From assembly GCA_029207755.1 (NCBI GenBank), contig JARCOQ010000079.1:124001-188000 (forward strand): a stretch of 64,000 nt of DNA, given 5' to 3'. Under the pieces are notes generated by a model. It was not told where the DNA came from. It saw only the letters and a program-made list of their open reading frames with translations, and ran no database searches. Positions 23,263-35,213 of this stretch are shown here, piece after piece. The stretch comes from Chamaea fasciata. Its lineage: Eukaryota; Chordata; Aves; Passeriformes; Sylviidae. The position numbers and the translations under genes were made by a program. Position 1 is the first letter of the stretch; every line of letters starts with the position of its first letter.

Positions 23263-26000
23263 GATAGACAGCAGAACCCTGGCTTCCACTCTGGATGGAC
23301 GCTTGCCTGAATAGACAAAAAAGCTATGGATCCCAGCTTGACACTGGTCTGGATGGACACCAGAGCCATGGATCCCACTCTGAATGCACACTACTCGTGA
23401 TGGACACAAGAGCCATGCATCCCTCTGTGGATGGAGCCTGGTTTGAATGGACAGAAGAGCCACGCATCCAGATGGACACCAGATCCGTGGATCCCAACTG
23501 CACAGTGGTCTGGATGGACACCAGAGCCATGGATCCCACTGTGGATGGACCCTGGTACAGATAGACAGCATAGCCATGGATGCAAAGTGGACACTGCTCC
23601 AGATGGATAATGATCTGGATGGACGCCAAAGCCATGGATCCCACTCTGGATGCACGCTGTTCTTGATGGACACAGGAGTCATGCATGGGTCTGTAGATGG
23701 AGCCTGGTATGAATGGACAGCACAGCCACGTATCCAGATGGATACTTGCCCAGATGGACAGCAGAGCCGTGGACCTCAAGTGGACAGTGGTCTGGATGGA
23801 AACCAGAGCAATGGATCCCACTGTGGATGGACACTGGTATGGATGCACCTCAGAGCCTTGGATCCCAGCTTTACTCTGTTCTAAATAGACTCCAGAGCCA
23901 TGGATCCGTCTCTGGATGGATGCTGGTCTGGATGGACACCAGAGCCATGGATCCAAATTGGAGCCTGGTCTGGATGGATACAAGGGCCATGGATTCCACT
24001 CTTGATGGACACTTGTGGAGATAGCAACCAGAGGCATGGATCCGACTCGAGATGGACACTGGTCCTGAAGGACAGTGGTCTAGATGGTGACCAGAGCCAT
24101 TCCTCCCACCTTGTATTGATAGTGGTCTTGCCAGACCCCGAGGCATGCATCCCACTCTGGATGGCCAGTGGTCTGGATGGGCACCAGACCATGGCTCCCC
24201 TATCAATGGACACTGGTCTAGATGGATGCCAGAGCCAATGACTCCAGCTGGACAGTGGTGTGGATGGACACCAGAGCAATGGATGCCACTGTGGATGGAT
24301 ACGGGTTTGGATGGACATAAGAGCCACGGATCCCAATCTAGATGGACGCTGCTGTGAATAGACACCAGTGCCATGGATCCCACTGTGGATGGACACTGGT
24401 ATGGATAGACATCAGAGCCTTGGATCCCAGCTTGACTGTGTTCTGGATGGAGAGCAGAGTCTTGGATTGGACTCTGGATGGATACTGCTCCAGATGGACA
24501 GCAGAGTCTTGGATTGGACTCTGGATGGATACTGCTCCAGATGGAACGCAGAGCCATGGATCCCACTCTTGGTGGATACTGGTCTGGATGGACTCCAGAG
24601 CCATGGATCCGTCCTGGATGGACACAGTTCTGGATGGACACAAAAGCCATAGATCCAAATTGGAACCTGTTCTGGATGGATGCAAGGGCCATGGATTCCA
24701 CTCTGGATGGATACTGCTCCAGTTAGCAACCAGAGTCATAGATCCGAATCCAGATGGAGACTGGTCCAGATGGACACTGGTCCGGATGGTGACCAGAGCC
24801 ATTCCTCCCACCTTGTATTGATAGTGGTCTTGCCAGACCCCGAGGCATGCATCCCACTCTGGATGGCCAGTGGTCTGGATGGGCCCCAGACCATGGATCC
24901 CCTATGAATGGACACTGGTCTAGATGGACGCCAGAGCCATGGATTCCAGCTGGACACTGGTGTGGATGGACACCAGAGCCATGGATGCCACTGTGGATGG
25001 ACACTGGTTTGGATGGATATAAGAGCCACGGATCCCAATCTGGATGGACGCTGCTGTGAATAGACCCCAGAGCCATGGATCCCACAGTGGATTGACAGTG
25101 GTCAGGATGGACACCAGAGCAATGGATGCCACTGTGGATGGATGCAGGTAGAGATGCACACCAGAGTAATGGTGTCCGCTCTGGATGGACACTGGTATGG
25201 ATAGACATCAGAGCCTTGGATCCCAGCTTGACTGTGTTCTGGATGGAGAGCAGAGTCTTGGATTGGACTCTGGATGGATACTGCTCCAGATGGACAGCAG
25301 AGTCTTGGATTGGACTCTGGATGGATACTGCTCCAGATGGAACGCAGAGCCATGGATCCCACTGTTGGTGGATACTGGTCTGGATGGACTCCAGAGCCAT
25401 GGATCCGTCTCTGGATGGACACAGTTCTGGATGGACACAAGAGCCATAGATCCAAATTGGAGCCTGTTCTGGATGGATGCAAGGGCCATGGATTCCACTC
25501 TGGATGGATACTGCTCCAGTTAGCAACCAGAGTCATAGATCCGAATCCAGATGGAGACTGGTCCAGATGGACACTGGTCCGGATGGTGACCAGAGCCATT
25601 CCTCCCACCTTGTATTGATAGTGGTCTTGCCAGACCCCGAGGCATGGATCCCACTCTGGATGGCCAGTGGTCTGGATGGGCCCCAGACCATGGATCCCCT
25701 ATGAATGGACACTGGTCTAGATGGACGCCAGAGCCATGGATTCCAGCTGGACACTGGTGTGGATGGACACCAGAGCCATGGATGCCACTGTGGATGGACA
25801 CTGGTTTGGATGGATATAAGAGCCACGGATCCCAATCTGGATGGACGCTGCTGTGAATAGACCCCAGAGCCATGGATCCCACAGTGGATTGACAGTGGTC
25901 AGGATGGACACCAGAGCAATGGATGCCACTGTGGATGGACGCAGGTAGGTAGAGATGCACACCAGAGTAATGGTGTCCACTCTGGATGGACACTGGTCTG
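23263..26000 (+). repeat. Unit 15: hybrid A-C-D'-P-P (2738 bp)
   Basis: A 23263-23559, C 23560-23883, D' 23884-24403, P 24404-25199 (796 bp), P 25200-26000 (801 bp). A joins the GACAGAAGAGCC subtype on the left to the pre-C subtype on the right, with the switch between about 23484 and 23512. The first P has a 1-bp deletion (GTCCTGG for GTCTCTGG near 24613) and ACAAAAGCC near 24640. Confidence 0.93.
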
Positions 26001-28739
26001 GATAGACAGCAGAACCCTGGCTTCCACTCTGGATGGACGCTTGCCTGAATAGACAAAAAAGCTATGGATCCCAGCTTGACACTGGTCTGGATGGACACCA
26101 GAGCCATGGATCCCACTCTGAATGCACACTACTCGTGATGGACACAAGAGCCATGCATCCCTCTGTGGATGGAGCCTGGTTTGAATGGACAGAAGAGCCA
26201 CGCATCCAGATGGACACCAGATCCGTGGATCCCAACTGCACAGTGGTCTGGATGGACACCAGAGCCATGGATCCCACTGTGGATGGACCCTGGTACAGAT
26301 AGACAGCATAGCCATGGATGCAAAGTGGACACTGCTCCAGATGGATAATGATCTGGATGGACGCCAAAGCCATGGATCCCACTCTGGATGCACGCTGTTC
26401 TTGATGGACACAGGAGTCATGCATGGGTCTGTAGATGGAGCCTGGTATGAATGGACAGCACAGCCACGTATCCAGATGGATACTTGCCCAGATGGACAGC
26501 AGAGCCGTGGACCTCAAGTGGACAGTGGTCTGGATGGAAACCAGAGCAATGGATCCCACTGTGGATGGACACTGGTATGGATGCACCTCAGAGCCTTGGA
26601 TCCCAGCTTTACTCTGTTCTAAATAGACTCCAGAGCCATGGATCCGTCTCTGGATGGATGCTGGTCTGGATGGACACCAGAGCCATGGATCCAAATTGGA
26701 GCCTGGTCTGGATGGATACAAGGGCCATGGATTCCACTCTTGATGGACACTTGTGGAGATAGCAACCAGAGGCATGGATCCGACTCGAGATGGACACTGG
26801 TCCTGAAGGACAGTGGTCTAGATGGTGACCAGAGCCATTCCTCCCACCTTGTATTGATAGTGGTCTTGCCAGACCCCGAGGCATGCATCCCACTCTGGAT
26901 GGCCAGTGGTCTGGATGGGCACCAGACCATGGCTCCCCTATCAATGGACACTGGTCTAGATGGATGCCAGAGCCAATGACTCCAGCTGGACAGTGGTGTG
27001 GATGGACACCAGAGCAATGGATGCCACTGTGGATGGATACGGGTTTGGATGGACATAAGAGCCACGGATCCCAATCTAGATGGACGCTGCTGTGAATAGA
27101 CACCAGTGCCATGGATCCCACTGTGGATGGACACTGGTATGGATAGACATCAGAGCCTTGGATCCCAGCTTGACTGTGTTCTGGATGGAGAGCAGAGTCT
27201 TGGATTGGACTCTGGATGGATACTGCTCCAGATGGACAGCAGAGTCTTGGATTGGACTCTGGATGGATACTGCTCCAGATGGAACGCAGAGCCATGGATC
27301 CCACTGTTGGTGGATACTGGTCTGGATGGACTCCAGAGCCATGGATCCGTCTCTGGATGGACACAGTTCTGGATGGACACAAGAGCCATAGATCCAAATT
27401 GGAGCCTGTTCTGGATGGATGCAAGGGCCATGGATTCCACTCTGGATGGATACTGCTCCAGTTAGCAACCAGAGTCATAGATCCGAATCCAGATGGAGAC
27501 TGGTCCAGATGGACACTGGTCCGGATGGTGACCAGAGCCATTCCTCCCACCTTGTATTGATAGTGGTCTTGCCAGACCCCGAGGCATGCATCCCACTCTG
27601 GATGGCCAGTGGTCTGGATGGGCCCCAGACCATGGATCCCCTATGAATGGACACTGGTCTAGATGGACGCCAGAGCCATGGATTCCAGCTGGACACTGGT
27701 GTGGATGGACACCAGAGCCATGGATGCCACTGTGGATGGACACTGGTTTGGATGGATATAAGAGCCACGGATCCCAATCTGGATGGACGCTGCTGTGAAT
27801 AGACCCCAGAGCCATGGATCCCACAGTGGATTGACAGTGGTCAGGATGGACACCAGAGCAATGGATGCCACTGTGGATGGATGCAGGTAGAGATGCACAC
27901 CAGAGTAATGGTGTCCGCTCTGGATGGACACTGGTATGGATAGACATCAGAGCCTTGGATCCCAGCTTGACTGTGTTCTGGATGGAGAGCAGAGTCTTGG
28001 ATTGGACTCTGGATGGATACTGCTCCAGATGGACAGCAGAGTCTTGGATTGGACTCTGGATGGATACTGCTCCAGATGGAACGCAGAGCCATGGATCCCA
28101 CTGTTGGTGGATACTGGTCTGGATGGACTCCAGAGCCATGGATCCGTCTCTGGATGGACACAGTTCTGGATGGACACAAGAGCCATAGATCCAAATTGGA
28201 GCCTGTTCTGGATGGATGCAAGGGCCATGGATTCCACTCTGGATGGATACTGCTCCAGTTAGCAACCAGAGTCATAGATCCGAATCCAGATGGAGACTGG
28301 TCCAGATGGACACTGGTCCGGATGGTGACCAGAGCCATTCCTCCCACCTTGTATTGATAGTGGTCTTGCCAGACCCCGAGGCATGGATCCCACTCTGGAT
28401 GGCCAGTGGTCTGGATGGGCCCCAGACCATGGATCCCCTATGAATGGACACTGGTCTAGATGGACGCCAGAGCCATGGATTCCAGCTGGACACTGGTGTG
28501 GATGGACACCAGAGCCATGGATGCCACTGTGGATGGACACTGGTTTGGATGGATATAAGAGCCACGGATCCCAATCTGGATGGACGCTGCTGTGAATAGA
28601 CCCCAGAGCCATGGATCCCACAGTGGATTGACAGTGGTCAGGATGGACACCAGAGCAATGGATGCCACTGTGGATGGACACAGGTAGGTAGAGATGCACA
28701 CCAGAGTAATGGTGTCCACTCTGGATGGACACTGGTCTG
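26001..28739 (+). repeat. Unit 16: hybrid A-C-D'-P-P (2739 bp)
   Basis: A 26001-26297, C 26298-26621, D' 26622-27141, P 27142-27938, P 27939-28739 (801 bp). It has the same hybrid A as unit 15, with the switch at about 26222-26250 and GACAAAAAAGC. It lacks the 1-bp deletion of unit 15. Confidence 0.93.
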
Positions 28740-30634
28740 GATAGACAGCAGAACCCTGGCTTCCACTCTGGATGGACGCTTGCCTGAATAGACAAAAAAG
28801 CTATGGATCCCAGCTTGACACTGGTCTGGATGGACACCAGAGCCATGGATCCCACTCTGAATGCACACTACTCGTGATGGACACAAGAGCCATGCATCCC
28901 TCTGTGGATGGAGCCTGGTTTGAATGGACAGAAGAGCCACGCATCCAGATGGACACCAGATCCGTGGATCCCAACTGCACAGTGGTCTCGATGGACACCA
29001 GTGCCATGGATCCCACTGTGGATGGACACTGGTATGGATAGACATCAGAGCCTTGGATCCCAGCTTGACTGTGTTCTGGATGGAGAGCAGAGTCTTGGAT
29101 TTGACTCTGGATGGATACTGCTCCAGATGGACAGCAGAGTCTTGGATTGGACTCTGGATGGATACTGCTCCAGATGGAACACAGAGCCATGGATCCCACT
29201 GTTGGTGGATACTGGTCTGGATGGACTCCAGAGCCATGGATCCGTCTCTGGATGGACACAGTTCTGGATGGACACAAGAGCCATAGATCCAAATTGGAAC
29301 CTGTTCTGGATGGATGCAAGGGCCATGGATTCCACTCTGGATGGATACTGCTCCAGTTAGCAACCAGAGTCATAGATCCGAATCCAGATGGAGACTGGTC
29401 CAGATGGACACTGGTCCGGATGGTGACCAGAGCCATTCCTCCCACCTTGTATTGATAGTGGTCTTGCCAGACCCCGAGGCATGCATCCCACTCTGGATGG
29501 CCAGTGGTCTGGATGGGCCCCAGACCATGGATCCCCTATGAATGGACACTGGTCTAGATGGACGCCAGAGCCATGGATTCCAGCTGGACACTGGTGTGGA
29601 TGGACACCAGAGCCATGGATGCCACTGTGGATGGACACTGGTTTGGATGGATATAAGAGCCACGGATCCCAATCTGGATGGACGCTGCTGTGAATAGACC
29701 CCAGAGCCATGGATCCCACAGTGGATTGACAGTGGTCAGGATGGAAACCAGAGCAATGGATGCCACTGTGGATGGATGCAGGTAGAGATGCACACCAGAG
29801 TAATGGTGTCCGCTCTGGATGGACACTGGTATGGATAGACATCAGAGCCTTGGATCCCAGCTTGACTGTGTTCTGGATGGAGAGCAGAGTCTTGGATTGG
29901 ACTCTGGATGGATACTGCTCCAGATGGACAGCAGAGTCTTGGATTGGACTCAGGATGGATACTGCTCCAGATGGAACGCAGAGCCATGGATCCCACTCTT
30001 GGTGGATACTGGTCTGGATGGACTCCAGAGCCATGGATCCGTCTCTGGATGGACACAGTTCTGGATGGACACAAGAGCCATAGATCCAAATTGGAGCCTG
30101 TTCTGGATGGATGCAAGGGCCATGTATTACACTCTGGATGGATACTGCTCCAGCTAGCAACCAGAGTCATAGATTCGAATCCAGATGGAGACTGGTCCAG
30201 ATGGACACTGGTCCGGATGGTGACCAGAGCCATTCCTCCCACCTTGTATTGATAGTGGTCTTGCCAGACCCCGAGGCATGGATCCCACTCTGGATGGCCA
30301 GTGGTCTGGATGGGCCCCAGACCATGGATCCCCTATGAATGGACACTGGTCTAGATGGACGCCAGAGCCATGGATTCCAGCTGGACACTGGTGTGGATGG
30401 ACACCAGAGCCATGGATGCCACTGTGGATGGACACTGGTTTGGATGGACATAAGAGTCACGGATCCCAATCTGGATGGACGCTGCTGTGAATAGACCCCA
30501 GAGCCATGGATCCCACAGTGGATTGACAGTGGTCAGGATGGACACCAGAGCAATGGATGCCACTGTGGATGGACACAGGTAGGTAGAGATGCACACCAGA
30601 GTAATGGTGTCCGCTCTGGATGGACACTGGTCTG
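28740..30634 (+). repeat. Unit 17: A-P-P* (1895 bp)
   Basis: A 28740-29036 (pure GACAGAAGAGCC subtype), P 29037-29833 (GGATTTGACTC subtype, with GATGGAAACCAGAGC near 29742), P* 29834-30634 (801 bp). P* is marked by GACTCAGGATGG near 29947, ATGTATTACAC near 30122, CCAGCTAGCAACC near 30150, TAGATTCG near 30170 and AGAGTCACGG near 30454. The same set appears at 37152 and 40684. Confidence 0.93.
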
Positions 30635-32478
30635 GATAGACAGCAGAACCCTGGCTTCCACTCTGGATGGACGCTTGCCTGAATAGACAAAAGAGCTATG
30701 GATCCCAGCTTGACACTGGTCTGGATGGACACCAGAGCCATGGATCCCACTCTGAATGCACACTACTCGTGATGGACACAAGAGCCATGCATCCCTCTGT
30801 GGATGGAGCCTGGTTTGAATGGACAGCACAGCCACGCATCCAGATGGACACCAGAGCCGTGGATCCCAACTGGACAGTGGTCTCGATGGACACCAGTGCC
30901 ATGGATCCCACTGTGGATGGACACTGGTATGGATAGACATCAGAGCCTTGGATCCCAGCTTGACTGTGTTCTGGATGGAGAGCAGAGTCTTGGATTGGAC
31001 TCTGGATGGATACTGCTCCAGATGGAACGCAGAGCCATGGATCCCACTGTTGGTGGATACTGGTCTGGATGGACTCCAGAGCCATGGATCCGTCTCTGGA
31101 TGGACACAGTTCTGGATGGACACAAGAGCCATAGATCCAAATTGGAACCTGTTCTGGATGGATGCAAGGGCCATGGATTCCACTCTGAATGGATACTGCT
31201 CCAGTTAGCAACCAGAGTCATGGATCCGAATCCAGATGGAGAGTGGTCCAGATGGACACTGGTCCGGATGGTGACCAGAGCCATTCCTCCCACCTTGTAT
31301 TGATAGTGGTCTTGCCAGACCCCGAGGCATGCATCCCACTCTGGATGGCCAGTGGTCTGGATGGGCCCCAGACCATGGATCCCCTATGAATGGACACTGG
31401 TCTAGATGGACGCCAGAGCCATGGATTCCAGCTGGACACTGGTGTGGATGGACACCAGAGCCATGGATGCCACTGTGGATGGACACTGGTTTGGATGGAC
31501 ATAAGAGCCACGGATCCCAATCTGGATAGACACTGCTGTGAATAGACCCCAGAGCCATGGATCCCACAGTGGATTGACAGTGGTCAGGATGGACACCAGA
31601 GCAATGGATGCCACTGTGGATGGACGCAGGTAGAGATGCACACCAGAGTAATGGTGTCCGCTCTGGATGGACACTGGTATGGATAGACATCAGAGCCTTG
31701 GATCCCAGCTTGACTGTGTTCTGGATGGAGAGCAGAGTCTTGGATTGGACTCTGGATGGATACTGCTCCAGATGGACAGCAGAGTCTTGGATTGGACTCT
31801 GGATGGATACTGCTCCAGATGGAACGCAGAGCCATGGATCCCACTGTTGGTGGATACTGGTCTGGATGGACTCCAGAGCCATGGATCCGTCTCTGGATGG
31901 ACACAGTTCTGGATGGACACAAGAGCCATAGATCCAAATTGGAACCTGTTCTGGATGGATGCAAGGGCCATGGATTCCACTCTGGATGGATACTGCTCCA
32001 GTTAGCAACCAGAGTCATAGATCCGAATCCAGATGGAGACTGGTCCAGATGGACACTGGTCCGGATGGTGACCAGAGCCATTCCTCCCACCTTGTATTGA
32101 TAGTGGTCTTGCCAGACCCCGAGGCATGCATCCCACTCTGGATGGCCAGTGGTCTGGATGGGCCCCAGACCATGGATCCCCTATGAATGGACACTGGTCT
32201 AGATGGACGCCAGAGCCATGGATTCCAGCTGGACACTGGTGTGGATGGACACCAGAGCCATGGATGCCACTGTGGATGGACACTGGTTTGGATGGACATA
32301 AGAGCCACGGACCCCAATCTGGATGGACGCTGCTGTGAATAGACCCCAGAGCCATGGATCCCACAGTGGATTGACAGTGGTCAGGATGGACACCAGAGCA
32401 ATGGATGCCACTGTGGATGGACGCAGGTAGAGATGCACACCAGAGTAATGGTGTCCGCTCTGGATGGACACTGGTCTG
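30635..32478 (+). repeat. Unit 18: A-P750-P (1844 bp)
   Basis: A 30635-30931, P750 30932-31681, P 31682-32478. P750 has CTCTGAATGG near 31184, GGAGAGTGG near 31239 and GATAGACACTGC near 31525. The last P has CACGGACCCC near 32306. That subtype is always the last P before an A: 31682, 34417, 37949, 41481, 46064, 48954 and 55668. Confidence 0.93.
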
Positions 32479-35213
32479 GATAGACAGCAGAACCCTGGCT
32501 TCCACTCTGGATGGACGCTTGCCTGAATAGACAAAAGAGCTATGGATCCCAGCTTGACACTGGTCTGGATGGACACCAGAGCCATGAATCCCACTCTGAA
32601 TGCACACTACTCGTGATGGACACAAGAGCCATGCATCCCTCTGTGGATGGAGCCTGGTTTGAATGGACAGCACAGCCACGCATCCAGACGGACACCAGAG
32701 CCGTGGATCCCAACTGCACAGTGGTCTGGATGGACACCAGAGCCATGGATCCCACTGTGGATGGACCCTGGTACAGATAGACAGCATAGCCATGGATGCA
32801 AAGTGGACACTGCTCCAGATGGATAATGATCTGGATGGACGCCAAAGCCATGGATCCCACTCTGGATGCACGCTGTTCTTGATGGACACAGGAGTCATGC
32901 ATGGGTCTGTAGATGGAGCCTGGTATGAATGGACAGCACAGCCACGTATCCAGATGGATACTTGCCCAGATGGACAGCAGAGCCGTGGACCTCAAGTGGA
33001 CAGTGGTCTGGATGGAAACCAGAGCAATGGATCCCACTGTGGATGGACACTGGTATGGATGCACCTCAGAGCCTTGGATCCCAGCTTTACTCTGTTCTAA
33101 ATAGACTCCAGAGCCATGGATCCGTCTCTGGATGGATGCTGGTCTGGATGGACACCAGAGCCATGGATCCAAATTGGAGCCTGGTCTGGATGGATACAAG
33201 GGCCATGGATTCCACTCTTGATGGACACTTGTGGAGATAGCAACCAGAGGCATGGATCCGACTCGAGATGGACACTGGTCCTGAAGGACAGTGGTCTAGA
33301 TGGTGACCAGAGCCATTCCTCCCACCTTGTATTGATAGTGGTCTTGCCAGACCCCGAGGCATGCATCCCACTCTGGATGGCCAGTGGTCTGGATGGGCAC
33401 CAGACCATGGCTCCCCTATCAATGGACACTGGTCTAGATGGATGCCAGAGCCAATGACTCCAGCTGGACACTGGTGTGGATGGACACCAGAGCAATGGAT
33501 GCCACTGTGGATGGATACGGGTTTGGATGGACATAAGAGCCACGGATCCCAATCTAGATGGACGCTGCTGTGAATAGACACCAGTGCCATGGATCCCACT
33601 GTGGATGGACACTGGTATGGATAGACATCAGAGCCTTGGATCCCAGCTTGACTGTGTTCTGGATGGAGAGCAGAGTCTTGGATTTGACTCTGGATGGATA
33701 CTGCTCCAGATGGACAGCAGAGTCTTGGATTGGACTCTGGATGGATACTGCTCCAGATGGAACACAGAGCCATGGATCCCACTGTTGGTGGATACTGGTC
33801 TGGATGGACTCCAGAGCCATGGATCCGTCTCTGGATGGACACAGTTCTGGATGGACACAAGAGCCATAGATCCAAATTGGAACCTGTTCTGGATGGATGC
33901 AAGGGCCATGGATTCCACTCTGGATGGATACTGCTCCAGTTAGCAACCAGAGTCATAGATCCGAATCCAGATGGAGACTGGTCCAGATGGACACTGGTCC
34001 GGATGGTGACCAGAGCCATTCCTCCCACCTTGTATTGATAGTGGTCTTGCCAGACCCCGAGGCATGGATCCCACTCTGGATGGCCAGTGGTCTGGATGGG
34101 CCCCAGACCATGGATCCCCTATGAATGGACACTGGTCTAGATGGACGCCAGAGCCATGGATTCCAGCTGGACACTGGTGTGGATGGACACCAGAGCCATG
34201 GATGCCACTGTGGATGGACACTGGTTTGGATGGACATAAGAGCCACGGATCCCAATCTGGATAGACACTGCTGTGAATAGACCCCAGAGCCATGGATCCC
34301 ACAGTGGATTGACAGTGGTCAGGATGGACACCAGAGCAATGGATGCCACTGTGGATGGACGCAGGTAGAGATGCACACCAGAGTAATGGTGTCCGCTCTG
34401 GATGGACACTGGTATGGATAGACATCAGAGCCTTGGATCCCAGCTTGACTGTGTTCTGGATGGAGAGCAGAGTCTTGGATTGGACTCTGGATGGATACTG
34501 CTCCAGATGGACAGCAGAGTCTTGGATTGGACTCTGGATGGATACTGCTCCAGATGGAACGCAGAGCCATGGATCCCACTGTTGGTGGATACTGGTCTGG
34601 ATGGACTCCAGAGCCATGGATCCGTCTCTGGATGGACACAGTTCTGGATGGACACAAGAGCCATAGATCCAAATTGGAACCTGTTCTGGATGGATGCAAG
34701 GGCCATGGATTCCACTCTGGATGGATACTGCTCCAGTTAGCAACCAGAGTCATAGATCCGAATCCAGATGGAGACTGGTCCAGATGGACACTGGTCCGGA
34801 TGGTGACCAGAGCCATTCCTCCCACCTTGTATTGATAGTGGTCTTGCCAGACCCCGAGGCATGCATCCCACTCTGGATGGCCAGTGGTCTGGATGGGCCC
34901 CAGACCATGGATCCCCTATGAATGGACACTGGTCTAGATGGACGCCAGAGCCATGGATTCCAGCTGGACACTGGTGTGGATGGACACCAGAGCCATGGAT
35001 GCCACTGTGGATGGACACTGGTTTGGATGGACATAAGAGCCACGGACCCCAATCTGGATGGACGCTGCTGTGAATAGACCCCAGAGCCATGGATCCCACA
35101 GTGGATTGACAGTGGTCAGGATGGACACCAGAGCAATGGATGCCACTGTGGATGGACGCAGGTAGAGATGCACACCAGAGTAATGGTGTCCGCTCTGGAT
35201 GGACACTGGTCTG
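32479..35213 (+). repeat. Unit 19: A-C-D'-P-P (2735 bp)
   Basis: A 32479-32775, C 32776-33099, D' 33100-33619, P 33620-34416, P 34417-35213. There is no GTAG duplication. The first P begins like the GGATTTGACTC subtype but ends with GATAGACACTGC near 34260, as P750 of unit 18 does. Its right end and the following P therefore resemble unit 18, which suggests exchange between the two. Confidence 0.93.

Larger units (their letters stand above)
20524..28739 (+). repeat. Triplet of 2739-bp higher-order repeats
   Basis: The copies are 20524-23262 (2739 bp), 23263-26000 (2738 bp) and 26001-28739 (2739 bp), each A-C-D'-P-P with the GTAG duplication at the end. D' (520 bp) replaces the D (515 bp) seen in the first 20 kb. 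The A modules of copies 2 and 3 are hybrids: the 5' part is like the A at 19430 and the 3' part is like the A modules that precede C. This marks a crossover inside A as the likely origin of the short repeat. The 1-bp shortfall in copy 2 is a deletion near 24613. Confidence 0.93.
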
